Assembly: GCF_900107925.1 (NCBI RefSeq)
Contig: NZ_FNUJ01000016.1
Coordinates: 62,001-126,000, forward strand
Direction: 5' to 3'
DNA: 64,000 nucleotides
From: Amycolatopsis pretoriensis
GTDB lineage: Bacteria; Actinomycetota; Actinomycetes; Mycobacteriales; Pseudonocardiaceae
Under the pieces are notes generated by a model. That model was not told the DNA's origin. It was given only the letters and a program-made list of their open reading frames with translations, and did not search any database. A program made the translations under genes and the position numbers. Of the stretch, positions 50,022 through 58,808 are shown in pieces; position 1 is the first letter of the stretch; every line of letters starts with the position of its first letter.

Positions 50022-50509
50022 CCTCCTCCGATACCCGTGTCGGCGGGCCCGGATCCGGGCATGAAGAAGGGGAGGGCTTCTCCCCGGGGCCCGGCACGGA
50101 CAGGGAGGCGGACGTGAACCTCAGAGCGATCCGGCACGAACTCGGCATCACCGCCGAACTGAGCGAGCTGGCGAAGGTCCGGCACTGGGTCCGCACCGTC
50201 CTGCGGGAATTCCCCGCGAACGTGGTCAGCACCGCGGTCATGGTGGTCGACGAACTCACTTCGAACGCGCTGCGCCACGGCCGCGCGCCCTACCACGTGC
50301 GCCTGCTGCCCGGTGCCGCGAAGCTGCGGATCGAGGTCGACGACGGCGGGGGCGAGCCGGCCCGCCGCCGGGCGCCGTCCGACCAGGGCGGCCGGGGCCT
50401 CCTGCTGGTGGAGCGCTGCGCGGCGGCCTGGGGCCAGCTGCGCCGGCCCAGCGGCAAGACCCTGTGGGCCGAGCTGACCACCGACGACCCCGCGGGTGCG
50501 CGTGGCTGA
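50018..50509 (+). CDS. RsbW-like anti-sigma factor / serine kinase (HATPase_c)
   Basis: 163 residues: a low-complexity N-terminus (1-32), then a GHKL ATPase domain with N-box VDELTSNALRHG (E79, N83), G1 box VDDGGGEP and G2 box GGRGLLLVE. It lacks transmitter and histidine segments, so it is the single-domain kinase type that phosphorylates STAS antagonists and holds sigma factors. GTG at codon 33 is an alternative start. Overlaps the phosphatase gene by 14 bases. Confidence 0.87.
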   Translation: MTSSDTRVGGPGSGHEEGEGFSPGPGTDREADVNLRAIRHELGITAELSELAKVRHWVRTVLREFPANVVSTAVMVVDELTSNALRHGRAPYHVRLLPGAAKLRIEVDDGGGEPARRRAPSDQGGRGLLLVERCAAAWGQLRRPSGKTLWAELTTDDPAGARG

Positions 50510-52130
50510 CCCGGCACGCACCGCGCCGACCGCCCCGGACACCGGCGACCGAGGCTGGACGGCCGCGCCCGTGGCCGCCGTCTGCGCCGACGCCGCCGGG
50601 ATCGTCCTCGCGCTCAACGAAGCCGCCCGCACGCTCTTCCCGGGGGCCGAGCCCGGCGGCCGGCTGTCGGAGACCGTGGCGGACTGGCTGGTGGCCGCGC
50701 ACGACCGGCGCACCGACGAGGTCGTCCGCGGCTCCGTCGGCGAGCAGTCCCTCGCGGCCCACCCAATCCCGCACGGCGAATCCGTCACGTGGTGGCTGGT
50801 CGACGAGAGCGACGCCCGCGTGGCCCAGGACGCCCTGGTCCGCGAGCAGGAGCGCACGGCCTTCCTCAGCGACGCCTCCGCCGCGCTGCTCGGCTCGCTC
50901 AACCTGGAACGCTGCATGGAGGTCGCCGCCCGCCTGGCCGCGCAGCACCTCGCCGACGCCGCCCTGGTCCTGGCGCCCACCACGGGCGTGAGCTACCCCG
51001 CGGTCACCTGCGTGCGCGGCGGGGAACCGACGCGGACCGGCCTGGAGATCGACCCCGACGAGCTGCCCGGCCTCGGCGAGGCGCTGCAGGGCTTCCCGCC
51101 GGTGCCCTCCCGCTGGCTCGACCCCGACGCTGCCCCCGGCTGGGTGCTGCCCGCGGACTTCGGCCCGGTCGGCTCGATCGTCGTCACGCCGCTGCCCGGC
51201 CACGGCGTCCCGGCCGGCGCGCTCGTGCTGCTCCGCCGCGGCGACCGGGAGTCGTTCACCGACCAGGAAGAGCTGTTCGCCCGGCTGTTCGCGGCGCGGG
51301 CCGGGGCGGCGATGTCCGCGGCGCGCGTGTTCGCGCTGCAGGCGTCGATCACCGACACGCTGATGCGCGAACTGCTCCCGCCGACCCTGGAACAGCGCGG
51401 CGGGGTCGACTTCGCCGGCCGCTACCGTCCGGCTCGCGACGGCGAGCGCATCGGCGGCGACTTCTACGACGTCCACCCGGCGCTCGACACCGGCGACGAC
51501 GAGTCGCTGGCCGTGCTCGGCGACGTCTGCGGCAAGGGCCTCGACGCCGCCGTCCTGACCGGCAAGATCCGCACCACGCTGCGCGCGCTCCTGCCGATGG
51601 CGGGCGACCACCGCGCCCTGCTGGAGCTGCTGAACCGCACGCTCGCCGACCGGCGCGACGCGCGGTTCGTCACGCTCGTGCTGGCCTCGGCCCGCCGCGA
51701 AGGCGCCACCGTCCGGCTGCGCGTGACGAGCGCGGGCCACCCGCCGCCCCTGATCGTCCGGACCGACGGCCGGGTCGAGGAGGCCGACACCCACGGGAGC
51801 CTGATCGGCGTGCTGCCCGAGATCGAATCGTCCGGCACGGACGTCACGCTCGACCCGGGCGAGACGTGCCTGCTCTACACCGACGGGATCGTCGAGGCGC
51901 GCGGCGGCCCGCTCGGGGACGCGATGTTCGGCGAGGACCGGCTCCGGCAGTCGCTCACCGAGTGCGCGAACATGCCCGCCGACGCCGTCGTCGAGCGGGT
52001 TCAGATGCTCGCGTCGCAGTGGATCGGCCGCGGCGCCCACGACGACATGGCCGTGCTGGCGATCACCGCGCCGCGCGGCCAGCACCTGGCCGCGGTCGGC
52101 GGCCACGGTCGCGGGAGGTACACCGCATGA
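50496..52130 (+). CDS. PAS/GAF/SpoIIE (PP2C-type) serine phosphatase
   Basis: 544 residues: PAS-like segment (about 22-110, AAVCADAAGIVLALNEAARTLF), GAF domain (about 125-285), and RsbU/SpoIIE phosphatase (about 310-535) with GERIGGDFYDV, LGDVCGKGLDAA, TSAGHPPPLIV and HDDMAVLAI providing the metal ligands. It should dephosphorylate the STAS proteins in response to GAF/PAS input. GTG 50496 or GTG 50502 starts. ATGA overlap with the cobalamin-binding gene. Confidence 0.92.
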   Translation: MRVADPARTAPTAPDTGDRGWTAAPVAAVCADAAGIVLALNEAARTLFPGAEPGGRLSETVADWLVAAHDRRTDEVVRGSVGEQSLAAHPIPHGESVTWWLVDESDARVAQDALVREQERTAFLSDASAALLGSLNLERCMEVAARLAAQHLADAALVLAPTTGVSYPAVTCVRGGEPTRTGLEIDPDELPGLGEALQGFPPVPSRWLDPDAAPGWVLPADFGPVGSIVVTPLPGHGVPAGALVLLRRGDRESFTDQEELFARLFAARAGAAMSAARVFALQASITDTLMRELLPPTLEQRGGVDFAGRYRPARDGERIGGDFYDVHPALDTGDDESLAVLGDVCGKGLDAAVLTGKIRTTLRALLPMAGDHRALLELLNRTLADRRDARFVTLVLASARREGATVRLRVTSAGHPPPLIVRTDGRVEEADTHGSLIGVLPEIESSGTDVTLDPGETCLLYTDGIVEARGGPLGDAMFGEDRLRQSLTECANMPADAVVERVQMLASQWIGRGAHDDMAVLAITAPRGQHLAAVGGHGRGRYTA

Positions 52131-53197
52131 GCACCCCCACCCGCACGCCCGGGGTGGCCGAGCACGCCGAACGGCTCTGGGACGCCGTCACGACCGGCGA
52201 CGAGTACGCCGCCGGCGACGTCGTGGTCCAGGCGCTCGAAGAGGGCGCCGACCCGGAGAGCCTGCTGCTCGACGTGATCGGCGCGGTGCAGCGCAAGGTC
52301 GGGCAGGAGTGGGCGGCCAACCGCCTGACCGTGGCGCAGGAGCACGCGGCGACCGCGATCAACGACCGCGTCATCGCGACCTTCGGGTACGTGCTCAAGC
52401 GGCCGGAGCCGCACCTCGGCCGCGTCACCGTCGCCTGCGTCGACGGCGAGTGGCACGCGATGCCCGCCCGGCTGCTCTCGGAGGTGCTGCGGCTGCGCGG
52501 CTTCCGGGTCGACTACCTCGGCGCGCAGGTGCCCGCCCCGCACCTGGTCGCGCACCTGCACCGCACCGGGCCGGACGCGGTCGCGCTGTCCGGGTCGATC
52601 GCGACCCGGCTGCCGACCGCGCACGCCACGATCACCGCGTGCCAGGCGGCCGCGACGCCGGTCATCGCCGGCGGCGCCGCGTTCGGGCCCGACGGCCGGT
52701 ACGCCCGGCTGCTCGGCGCCGAAGCGTGGGCGCCGGACGCGCGGTCGGCGGCCGACCGGCTGGCCGGGCCGCTCCCCCGCCCGCACGTCGGGCACCAGCC
52801 GCTCGACGACCTGCCGCACCTGGCCGACCAGGAGTACACGCTGGTCACGCGCAGCGCCGGCCGCCTGGTGAAGGCGGTGCTGGCCGGGCTGGAGGAGCGC
52901 ATCCCGGCCATGCGGACCTACACCGACCTGCAGCGCCAGCACACCGCCGAGGACCTCGCGCACATCGTCGAGTTCCTGGCGACGTCGTTGTACGTCGGCG
53001 ACGAGGAGCTGTTCACCGGCTTCCTGAGCTGGACCGCCGGCATCCTCACCGCGCGCGGCGTCCCGGCCGCTTCGCTGGTTCCCGCCCTCGACCTGCTCGA
53101 GGCGGAGTTGCGCGACTTCCCGCGGGCCACCGGCCTGCTGCGCGCGGCCCGCACGCACCTGGCGGACCCGGCCGCCGGATCGGGGCTCTCGGCATGA
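52127..53197 (+). CDS. Cobalamin-binding sensor protein with Wx9EH photoreceptor motif
   Basis: 356 residues. A four-helix B12-capping domain (about 10-85) carries W62-x9-E72-H73, the signature of CarH/LitR-type adenosylcobalamin photoreceptors. The Rossmann B12-binding domain (about 95-215) has the ligand loop DGEWH (H110 as lower axial ligand), SGS at 155-157 and GG at 182-183. The residue after W62 is Ala, not the His132 that forms the bis-His adduct in Thermus CarH. In place of the MerR DNA-binding domain there is a C-terminal helical domain (about 235-345) of RsbR-like character. Lying between phosphatase and STAS genes, it probably feeds a light or cobalamin signal into partner switching. 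Confidence 0.85.
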   Translation: MSTPTRTPGVAEHAERLWDAVTTGDEYAAGDVVVQALEEGADPESLLLDVIGAVQRKVGQEWAANRLTVAQEHAATAINDRVIATFGYVLKRPEPHLGRVTVACVDGEWHAMPARLLSEVLRLRGFRVDYLGAQVPAPHLVAHLHRTGPDAVALSGSIATRLPTAHATITACQAAATPVIAGGAAFGPDGRYARLLGAEAWAPDARSAADRLAGPLPRPHVGHQPLDDLPHLADQEYTLVTRSAGRLVKAVLAGLEERIPAMRTYTDLQRQHTAEDLAHIVEFLATSLYVGDEELFTGFLSWTAGILTARGVPAASLVPALDLLEAELRDFPRATGLLRAARTHLADPAAGSGLSA

Positions 53198-53538
53198 CGT
53201 TGACCTGCACGTGGGCCCCGGACGGCGAAACGGCCCGCGTCACGATCACCGGCGCGCTGGAGTTCGCCACGGCGGCGACGCTGCTGCAGCTGGTCACCGA
53301 CCGGTTGGCCGACCACCCCGGCGTCCGGGACGTGCGGCTCGACTGCGCCGGGATCGCCTTCTGCGATTCGTCGGGGCTGTCGACGCTGCTGCTGGTCCAC
53401 CGCGCGGTGACCGGCGCGGACGCCCGGCTGCACCTGGACAACCGGCCGGCCCCGCTGGACCGGCTGCTGGCGCTCACCGGGACGACGGCGTACTTGACCG
53501 GCGAAACCCCGCCGTCCCGGGCCCGGCTCGACTCCTAG
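53194..53538 (+). CDS. STAS-domain anti-sigma factor antagonist (second)
   Basis: 114 residues; STAS fold with the standard phosphosite FCDSSGLSTLLL (S59/S60). It is coupled by ATGA to the cobalamin-sensor gene and closes the operon. With the first STAS protein it gives the ATPase two alternative partners. Its last 4 bases overlap the convergent MBL-hydrolase gene. Confidence 0.87.
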   Translation: MTLTCTWAPDGETARVTITGALEFATAATLLQLVTDRLADHPGVRDVRLDCAGIAFCDSSGLSTLLLVHRAVTGADARLHLDNRPAPLDRLLALTGTTAYLTGETPPSRARLDS

Positions 53539-54329
53539 GCCCGCAGGCGGGCCAGCTCCCACGGGTCGTGGGCGCTGAAGACCGTCACCTCGTCACCGTG
53601 CCGGCGCACGAGCTCCCGCAGCCGCGCCTGTGTCCCCAAGCGCAGGTCGTGGTGGACCTCCGAGCGGGTCTGGACGACGTCGAGGACCGGGTGCGGCAGC
53701 GGGGCCGCCTCGAGCTCGCGGTGGTAGTAGTACGCGTCGCCGCAGTGCAGCAGCCACCGCGAGCCGTCGTGGACCGCCACCCCGGCGTGGCCGGCGGTGT
53801 GGCCGCCGAGCGGGATCAGCCGGATGTCCGCGCGCACTCCCCGGAGCCGCACCGACCCGAAGCCGAACCAGTCGTCACCCGACGGCGGCTCGTAGGTCTC
53901 CCACGCCGGCCCGTGCGCCCAGTGCGCGGGCCGGTAGCGGAAGCTCGGCGCCTCGGCCAGCGCCGCGTCCCGCTCGGCGGCGAGGACGTGGACCCGCGCG
54001 CGGGGGAAGTCGGGCAGGCCGCCGCAGTGGTCGACGTCGAGGTGCGTGACGACGACGTGCCGCACGTCGTCCGGTGCGAAGCCGAGCCGGGCGATCTGGC
54101 GGATGGCGGTCTCGTCTTCGGACAGCAGCGGCTGGGCCATCGTCACCCAGTCGCCGCCCAGGGTGGCGGCGGGGTCGCGGACGTCGTCGAGGCCGAGGCC
54201 GGTTTCGACGAGCACGAGACCGTCGTGGTCGGTCTCGGCGAGCAGGCAGTGGTTGACCGCGGGCGCGGACGGCAGGCCGGGGGCTTCGATCTGCCGCACG
54301 GACCCGCAGTTGAGGTGGTGGATCTTCAT
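53535..54329 (-). CDS. MBL-fold metallo-hydrolase (AHL-lactonase-like)
   Basis: 264 residues with the zinc motif THLDVDHCGGL, further ligands in GGHTAGHAG and CGDAYYYH, and the C-terminal AHDPWELARL. This is close to the lactonase-type branch of the family, though the substrate is not shown. ATG 54329 (MKIHHLNCGS) fits the family; ATG 54338 three codons upstream is also possible. It is divergent from a MerR regulator with a clear operator between them. Confidence 0.87.
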   Translation of the reverse strand: MKIHHLNCGSVRQIEAPGLPSAPAVNHCLLAETDHDGLVLVETGLGLDDVRDPAATLGGDWVTMAQPLLSEDETAIRQIARLGFAPDDVRHVVVTHLDVDHCGGLPDFPRARVHVLAAERDAALAEAPSFRYRPAHWAHGPAWETYEPPSGDDWFGFGSVRLRGVRADIRLIPLGGHTAGHAGVAVHDGSRWLLHCGDAYYYHRELEAAPLPHPVLDVVQTRSEVHHDLRLGTQARLRELVRRHGDEVTVFSAHDPWELARLRA

Positions 54330-54344
54330 GGCCGCCATCGTCTG

Positions 54345-54364
54345 ACTTGAACTACGCTTCAAGT
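54345..54364. promoter_or_regulatory. MerR-type operator
   Basis: ACTTGAA-CTACGC-TTCAAGT is a perfect 7-6-7 inverted repeat in the 48-base divergent gap between the MBL-hydrolase and MerR genes. Confidence 0.78.
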
Positions 54365-54377
54365 CAAGGAGGCCACG

Positions 54378-54755
54378 ATGACCCTGCTCGACATCGCCGA
54401 AGTCGCCGAGAAGTCCGGGCTGGCGCCCTCGGCGCTGCGGTTCTACGAGAAGCGCGGGCTCGTCGAACCGGCCGGCCGCAACGGCCTTCGCCGCACGTAC
54501 CACCCGGACGTCCTGAGCCGCCTCGACCTGGTCGCCTGTGCCCGCGGGGCCGGGTTCACGATCGCGGAGATCGCCCGGTTCCTGGTGGCGACACCGAGCG
54601 ACGACGCGCTGCGCGAGCGGATGGCGGCCAAGGCGACCGAGCTCGACGACACGATCGATCGCCTCACCCGGATGCGCGACAGCCTGCGGCACGCGGCTGC
54701 CTGCGACCACGTGCCGCTCGTCGAGTGCCCGGACTTCAAGCAGGCGATTTTGTAG
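54378..54755 (+). CDS. MerR-family regulator (SoxR-like C-terminus)
   Basis: 125 residues: MerR winged helix (LLDIAEVAEKSGLAPSALRFYEKRGLVEP), a dimerisation coiled coil (about 80-110) and a C-terminal CDH...ECPDF segment with two cysteines that could bind metal or respond to thiol chemistry. ATG 54378 follows AAGGAGG. It probably controls itself and the divergent MBL hydrolase. Its last 20 bases overlap the 3' end of the convergent MMPL gene. Confidence 0.88.
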   Translation: MTLLDIAEVAEKSGLAPSALRFYEKRGLVEPAGRNGLRRTYHPDVLSRLDLVACARGAGFTIAEIARFLVATPSDDALRERMAAKATELDDTIDRLTRMRDSLRHAAACDHVPLVECPDFKQAIL

Positions 54756-56790
54756 CCTTCGCCAGCTTCGAGGGCCACCAGACGCGGCGCCCGACGTCGA
54801 CCGTCAGCGCGGGCACCAGCAGCGACCGCACCAGGAACGTGTCGAGCAGGACGCCGAACGCGACGATGAACGCGATCTGGGCGAGGAACAGGATCGGGAT
54901 CACCGCGAGCGCGGAGAACGTCGCGGCGAGCACCACCCCCGCCGAGGTGATCACGCCGCCGGTCAGCGAAAGCCCGTGCAGCGTCCCTTCGCGCGTGCCG
55001 CGGGTCAGCGCCTCCTCGCGGACCCGCGTCATCAGGAAGATGTTGTAGTCGATGCCCAGCGCCACCAGGAAGACGAACCCGAACAGCGGCACGACCGGGT
55101 CCGCGCCCGGGAAGTCCAGGATGTGGTTGAACACCACGGCGGACACGCCCATCGTCGCGGCGAAGGAAAGCACCACGGTCGCGATCAGCAGCAGCGGGGC
55201 GAGCAGCGACCGCAGCAGCAGGGCCAGCACCAGGAAGATGACCAGCAGCACGATCGGGATGATCAGCGCCCGGTCGTGCTCCGACGTCTTCTGCGTGTCG
55301 AGCTGGATCGCCGTCGGGCCACCGACCTTCGCGTTCGCGCCGGGCACCGCGTGGACGGCGTCGCGCAGCCGCCCGACCGTCGCGACCGCCGCCTCGGAGT
55401 CGGCTGGGTCGTTCAGCACGGACAGGATCTGGACCCGGCCGTTCACCTGCTTGGGCAGCGCCACGGACTGCGCCACGCCGTCCATTTTGGACGCTGCCAG
55501 CACCGCCGGCACGGAGTCCGCGTCGGCGATCGTGACGGCGGGCGCGCCGAGCCCGCCCGGGAAGTGCTTGCCGAGGATGTCCTGCCCGGTCCCGGATTCG
55601 ACCTGGGTGAGGAAGACGTCGGACTGCGCGGTGCCGGACGCCTTGAGCTGCGGCAGGAACGCGACGCCGATGCCGAGGACGAGCGCCGTCACCACCCAGA
55701 CCACGCGCGGGCGGCGGCCGACCAGGCGGGCCACGCGGCCCCAGACGCCGGACGTCTCGGGGTGCGGCGAACCCAGCGCGGGCTTGAACGGCCAGAACGC
55801 GCCACGGCCGCACAGGGCCAGCACGGCGGGCAGGAACGTCGTGGAGGCCAGCAGCGCGGCGCCGATGCCGATCGCCGCGACCGGGCCGAGGCCCTTGTTG
55901 GAGTTCAGGTCGCTGAACAGCAGGCACAGCACGCCGAGGATGACGGTGCCGGCCGAGGCGGCGATCGGTTCGAGCGTCGCGCGCCAGGCGAGCTTCAGCG
56001 CGTCGAACCGGCTCGGGGTGTCGCGCAGCTGTTCCCGGAACCTCGCGACGGTCAGCAGCGCGTAGTCCGTCGCCGCGCCGAACACGAGGATCGAGAGGAT
56101 GCCCTGGCTCTGGCCGTTGAGCGCGAGGACGTCGTTCTTCGCCAGCAGGTAGACGACGAGGCTCGCGAGCCCGAGCGCGAACACGGCCGACAGCAGCACG
56201 AGGAACGGCAGCAGCGGGCTCCGGTAGACCGCGACGAGGATCAGCGCGACGACGCCGCCGGCGACGAGCAGCAGGATGCCGTCGATGCCCCCGAAGGCCG
56301 TCACCAGGTCCGCGATCTGCCCGGCGGGCCCGGTGACCAGCACGGTGAGCCCCGCGGGCGCGCCGGTGAGCTTCGCGCGGACCTCCTTGACGACGTCGGC
56401 GGGGTTGCCGTCGGCGAGGATCGGGACGGCCAGCTGCACGGCCTGGTCGTCGCGCGGCGCCCGCTCGGGCTGCCCGAGCGGGCCGACGACGCCGGGCACG
56501 GTGCCGAGCTCACGGGCCTTGCCGTCGAGGAACCGGCGGTCTTCGGCGGTCAGTCCGCTGGTGCGCTCGGCGACGACGGTCGCGGGCAGCACCTGGCGCG
56601 GGGTGAAGGCCTTCTGCTCGTCGGAGACCTCGGTGGCCTCCGCCGACTGCGGCAGGAAGGCGGCGTTGTCGTTCTTCGCGACTTCACTGAGCTTCCCGGC
56701 GAACGGGCCGCCGAACCCGCCCAGCCCGAGCCAGGCGATCACCAGGAGGGCGGGGATCAGCCAGCGGAGCCGGCGCGGCTTGTCGTTCAT
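54736..56790 (-). CDS. MMPL/RND-family membrane exporter
   Basis: 684 residues with two halves, each with one helix, an extracytoplasmic loop and a five-to-six-helix bundle. The proton-relay helix is GAATDYALLTVARFREQL and its second-half counterpart ALGIDYNIFLMTRVREEA, both with the family's conserved Asp-Tyr pair. It is a drug- or lipid-type transporter driven by proton motive force. ATG 56790. Divergent from a MarR gene with a perfect operator, so export of a toxic compound sensed by MarR is likely. Confidence 0.92.
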   Translation of the reverse strand: MNDKPRRLRWLIPALLVIAWLGLGGFGGPFAGKLSEVAKNDNAAFLPQSAEATEVSDEQKAFTPRQVLPATVVAERTSGLTAEDRRFLDGKARELGTVPGVVGPLGQPERAPRDDQAVQLAVPILADGNPADVVKEVRAKLTGAPAGLTVLVTGPAGQIADLVTAFGGIDGILLLVAGGVVALILVAVYRSPLLPFLVLLSAVFALGLASLVVYLLAKNDVLALNGQSQGILSILVFGAATDYALLTVARFREQLRDTPSRFDALKLAWRATLEPIAASAGTVILGVLCLLFSDLNSNKGLGPVAAIGIGAALLASTTFLPAVLALCGRGAFWPFKPALGSPHPETSGVWGRVARLVGRRPRVVWVVTALVLGIGVAFLPQLKASGTAQSDVFLTQVESGTGQDILGKHFPGGLGAPAVTIADADSVPAVLAASKMDGVAQSVALPKQVNGRVQILSVLNDPADSEAAVATVGRLRDAVHAVPGANAKVGGPTAIQLDTQKTSEHDRALIIPIVLLVIFLVLALLLRSLLAPLLLIATVVLSFAATMGVSAVVFNHILDFPGADPVVPLFGFVFLVALGIDYNIFLMTRVREEALTRGTREGTLHGLSLTGGVITSAGVVLAATFSALAVIPILFLAQIAFIVAFGVLLDTFLVRSLLVPALTVDVGRRVWWPSKLAKATKSPA

Positions 56791-56827
56791 GGTCGCTAAG
56801 GTCCTTTCGAGGGCGAACACGCCCAAT

Positions 56828-56845
56828 TGTTCAGCAAGCTGAACA
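56828..56845. promoter_or_regulatory. MarR operator in the exporter/regulator divergent promoter
   Basis: TGTTCAGC-AA-GCTGAACA is a near-perfect 18-bp palindrome (8-bp arms) 38 bases from the exporter start and 27 bases from the MarR start. Confidence 0.83.
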
Positions 56846-56871
56846 TTCTGCACGACGGACCCGGAGTGACG

Positions 56872-57318
56872 GTGAGCACAACCCCCGAACCCGACCTGGG
56901 CACCTGGCCGACGGGCCGGCTGCTGGCCGTGGCGGCACGCCTGGTGGAACACCGCTGGGCGGCGGTGCTGGACGGCATGGGGCTCACCCACGCGGGCCTG
57001 ATCGCGCTGCACACGCTGCGCGACGGGCCGCTCCCCCAGCGGACGCTGGCCCAGCGCTGCCAGGTCACGGACCAGACGATCAGCCGCACCCTCGACCGGC
57101 TGGCCAAGGCGGGGTACGTCACGCGCACCCCGGATCCGGCCGACGCCCGGCGGCACGTCACCCAGCTGACGGACCACGGGCGCGCGGTCCACGAACGGGC
57201 GGTGAGGGCTGAGCCGGCGGTGCTCGGGGACCTCGGCGAGGACGACGCGTTCCGGGCCGGGCTGCTGCAGGTGATCGCCCGGCTGTCGGCGGCGGATCGA
57301 GACCAACCGGTGACCTGA
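56872..57318 (+). CDS. MarR-family regulator
   Basis: 148 residues with the MarR winged helix (LPQRTLAQRCQVTDQTISRTLDRLAKAGYVTRTPDPADARRHVTQLT is the recognisable wing and recognition-helix pattern). GTG 56872 is preceded by GGAG at 5 bases; the frame is open to 56827 but that would cover the operator. Probable repressor of the divergent MMPL exporter. Confidence 0.87.
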   Translation: MSTTPEPDLGTWPTGRLLAVAARLVEHRWAAVLDGMGLTHAGLIALHTLRDGPLPQRTLAQRCQVTDQTISRTLDRLAKAGYVTRTPDPADARRHVTQLTDHGRAVHERAVRAEPAVLGDLGEDDAFRAGLLQVIARLSAADRDQPVT

Positions 57319-57418
57319 GCGGCCCCGCCCAGGCCAGGGGCGGATTGCCGCGCCACGGCGGCCTTCCCGCCGTCATCCCGGCGATTCAGCTCCGGCGGAG
57401 CTGGGTAGGTGTTCAGGC

Positions 57419-57571
57419 ATGTGGATCGCGGTGAGCACCCCAGTGGCCCTCCTGATCGCTACCGTCCTGATGGAGCGGTTCGAGCGACGATGCACGCTGA
57501 CGCCGGCCGCGCAGGGCGAACCGGCCGAGCTGCCGGCTTCGGGCGGCGCCACCCGCGTCCGTCCTTTGTAG
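57419..57571 (+). CDS. Small single-helix membrane protein (50 residues)
   Basis: ATG 57419 opens MWIAVSTPVALLIATVLMERFERR: one membrane helix followed by a basic region and a Pro/Ala-rich tail. Similar short proteins with this MERFE ending are common in Pseudonocardiales as far as I recall; the function is unknown. It lies in the 388-base gap 57319-57706. A short hairpin CAGCTCC/GGAGCTG (57387-57403) precedes it. The rest of the gap (57572-57706) shows no gene. Confidence 0.5.
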   Translation: MWIAVSTPVALLIATVLMERFERRCTLTPAAQGEPAELPASGGATRVRPL

Positions 57572-57706
57572 ACTCCGAGCGGTCTCCCCGCTGCCCGGTG
57601 CGCCTGTGATCCACGTCTCACTCCCCTTCGTCGAGAACCCCGGGCCCGCCCCGCGGCGACTGACGAAGCAGATCCGGCGAACCCCGGATCCAGGGAGGAG
57701 CACACC

Positions 57707-58126
57707 ATGCGCAGCAGGACCACCCGCACGGTGACCGGGCTGGCCGCCGCGGCGGCGCTCGTCACGGCGGTGAGCATCGGGATCGCCGGCGGCGCGTCGG
57801 CGGAACCGGGGACCACGGAGGGGATCATGACCACACAGCCACCCCAGGGTGCGCGCGCCACCGTCCAGGTGACGCCGAACCCAACGACCCACCGTGGCCA
57901 GGAAGTGACGATCACCGGCAACTGCGGCGGGGGCACCGGCCTGAAGTCCGTCCTCGGCGGCTTCCCGGAGCACCCGGCGCTGGAGAACATCCGGATCGTC
58001 GACGCCGGACCGGACCACTTCGTCGCCAAGGCGACCGTGTCGCAGCACATCGGCAACGGCGTCGGACCGGTCTTCGTCGACTGCGGCGGCGAAGCGGGAG
58101 TGACACTTCTGGTCACCCACGTCTAG
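57707..58126 (+). CDS. Small secreted protein, unknown function
   Basis: 139 residues: signal peptide (about 1-33, cleavage after GGASA) and a beta-rich mature domain of about 105 residues with an Ig-like flavour (ATVQVTPNPTTHRGQEVTITGNCGGGTG ... VFVDCGGEAGVTLLVTHV) and two cysteines that may pair. No named family recognised. ATG 57707 has AGGGAGG eight bases upstream. Convergent with the DUF4360 gene across a shared terminator. Confidence 0.8.
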   Translation: MRSRTTRTVTGLAAAAALVTAVSIGIAGGASAEPGTTEGIMTTQPPQGARATVQVTPNPTTHRGQEVTITGNCGGGTGLKSVLGGFPEHPALENIRIVDAGPDHFVAKATVSQHIGNGVGPVFVDCGGEAGVTLLVTHV

Positions 58127-58137
58127 TGCGAACGGGC

Positions 58138-58166
58138 CCGCTCACCGGCCGGGTTCCGGTGAGCGG
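58138..58166. terminator. Bidirectional terminator between two secreted-protein genes
   Basis: CCGCTCACCGG (58138-58148) and CCGGTGAGCGG (58156-58166) form a perfect 11-bp stem with a 7-base loop, 12 and 16 bases from the two convergent stops. Confidence 0.87.
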
Positions 58167-58181
58167 ACCATTTCGCGGAAT

Positions 58182-58808
58182 TCAGCAGGTCTTCCACGCG
58201 AAGTGGTAAATCGTGTCGACACTCGCATGTTCGGAATCCATTTCGATGTAACTCGTTCCCGAAGAGGTACCCGCGTCCGCGCGCAGTTCCGCATTGATGT
58301 TCAGGTTGCGGTCCTCACCGCACGGGGCGAACACGAGTGCCGCGACGTCGGTGGTGTCGGTCGCGCGCCACACGCCGTGGAACGGGCCCGGGTAGGTGTG
58401 GCGCACCCGGGCGGTCGGCGACGTGCCGGCGAAGTAGTAGTTGGCCTGCTCGAGCGCGCTCGCCCCGCTCTCGATGTGCGCGAAACCGCGGTACTCCGCC
58501 TCGGCGATCGCGTACGTGAACCCTTGCGGGACATGGACGAGCACGTTGATCTGGCAGTTCTTCCGGGCGTCGAGCGCGGACGCGCCACCGCCGGCCTTGG
58601 CGGTGAAGTTCGTGTAGTGCACCGTGAACGACGTGTTGTCGGAGGCGACGTCGGCCGTCGCCGTGGCCGTGCCCGCCGGGCAGCCCGAGCCGTTGATGGT
58701 CTTGACGTCGAGCGTGATCTTTTCGGTCGGAGCCGACGTCGCCGGGGAATCGACGGGTGCGGCGAGGGCGGACAGAACCATTCCGGCTACGACCAACATA
58801 CCGAGCAT
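58182..58808 (-). CDS. Secreted DUF4360 family protein
   Basis: 208 residues with a short signal peptide (about 1-17) and the DUF4360 pattern: an early GSGCPAGTATA motif, C-terminal CGED and cysteines pairing around KNCQINVLVHVPQGFTYAI. The family is found in secreted proteins of fungi and actinobacteria with no known function. ATG 58808 has GGAGGAG four bases upstream. Confidence 0.83.
   Translation of the reverse strand: MLGMLVVAGMVLSALAAPVDSPATSAPTEKITLDVKTINGSGCPAGTATATADVASDNTSFTVHYTNFTAKAGGGASALDARKNCQINVLVHVPQGFTYAIAEAEYRGFAHIESGASALEQANYYFAGTSPTARVRHTYPGPFHGVWRATDTTDVAALVFAPCGEDRNLNINAELRADAGTSSGTSYIEMDSEHASVDTIYHFAWKTC

Noticed and set aside
57419..57571. Regarding the 50-codon frame as certain
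   Set aside because: Kept as a low-confidence gene only; it has a good membrane helix but no strong ribosome binding site.
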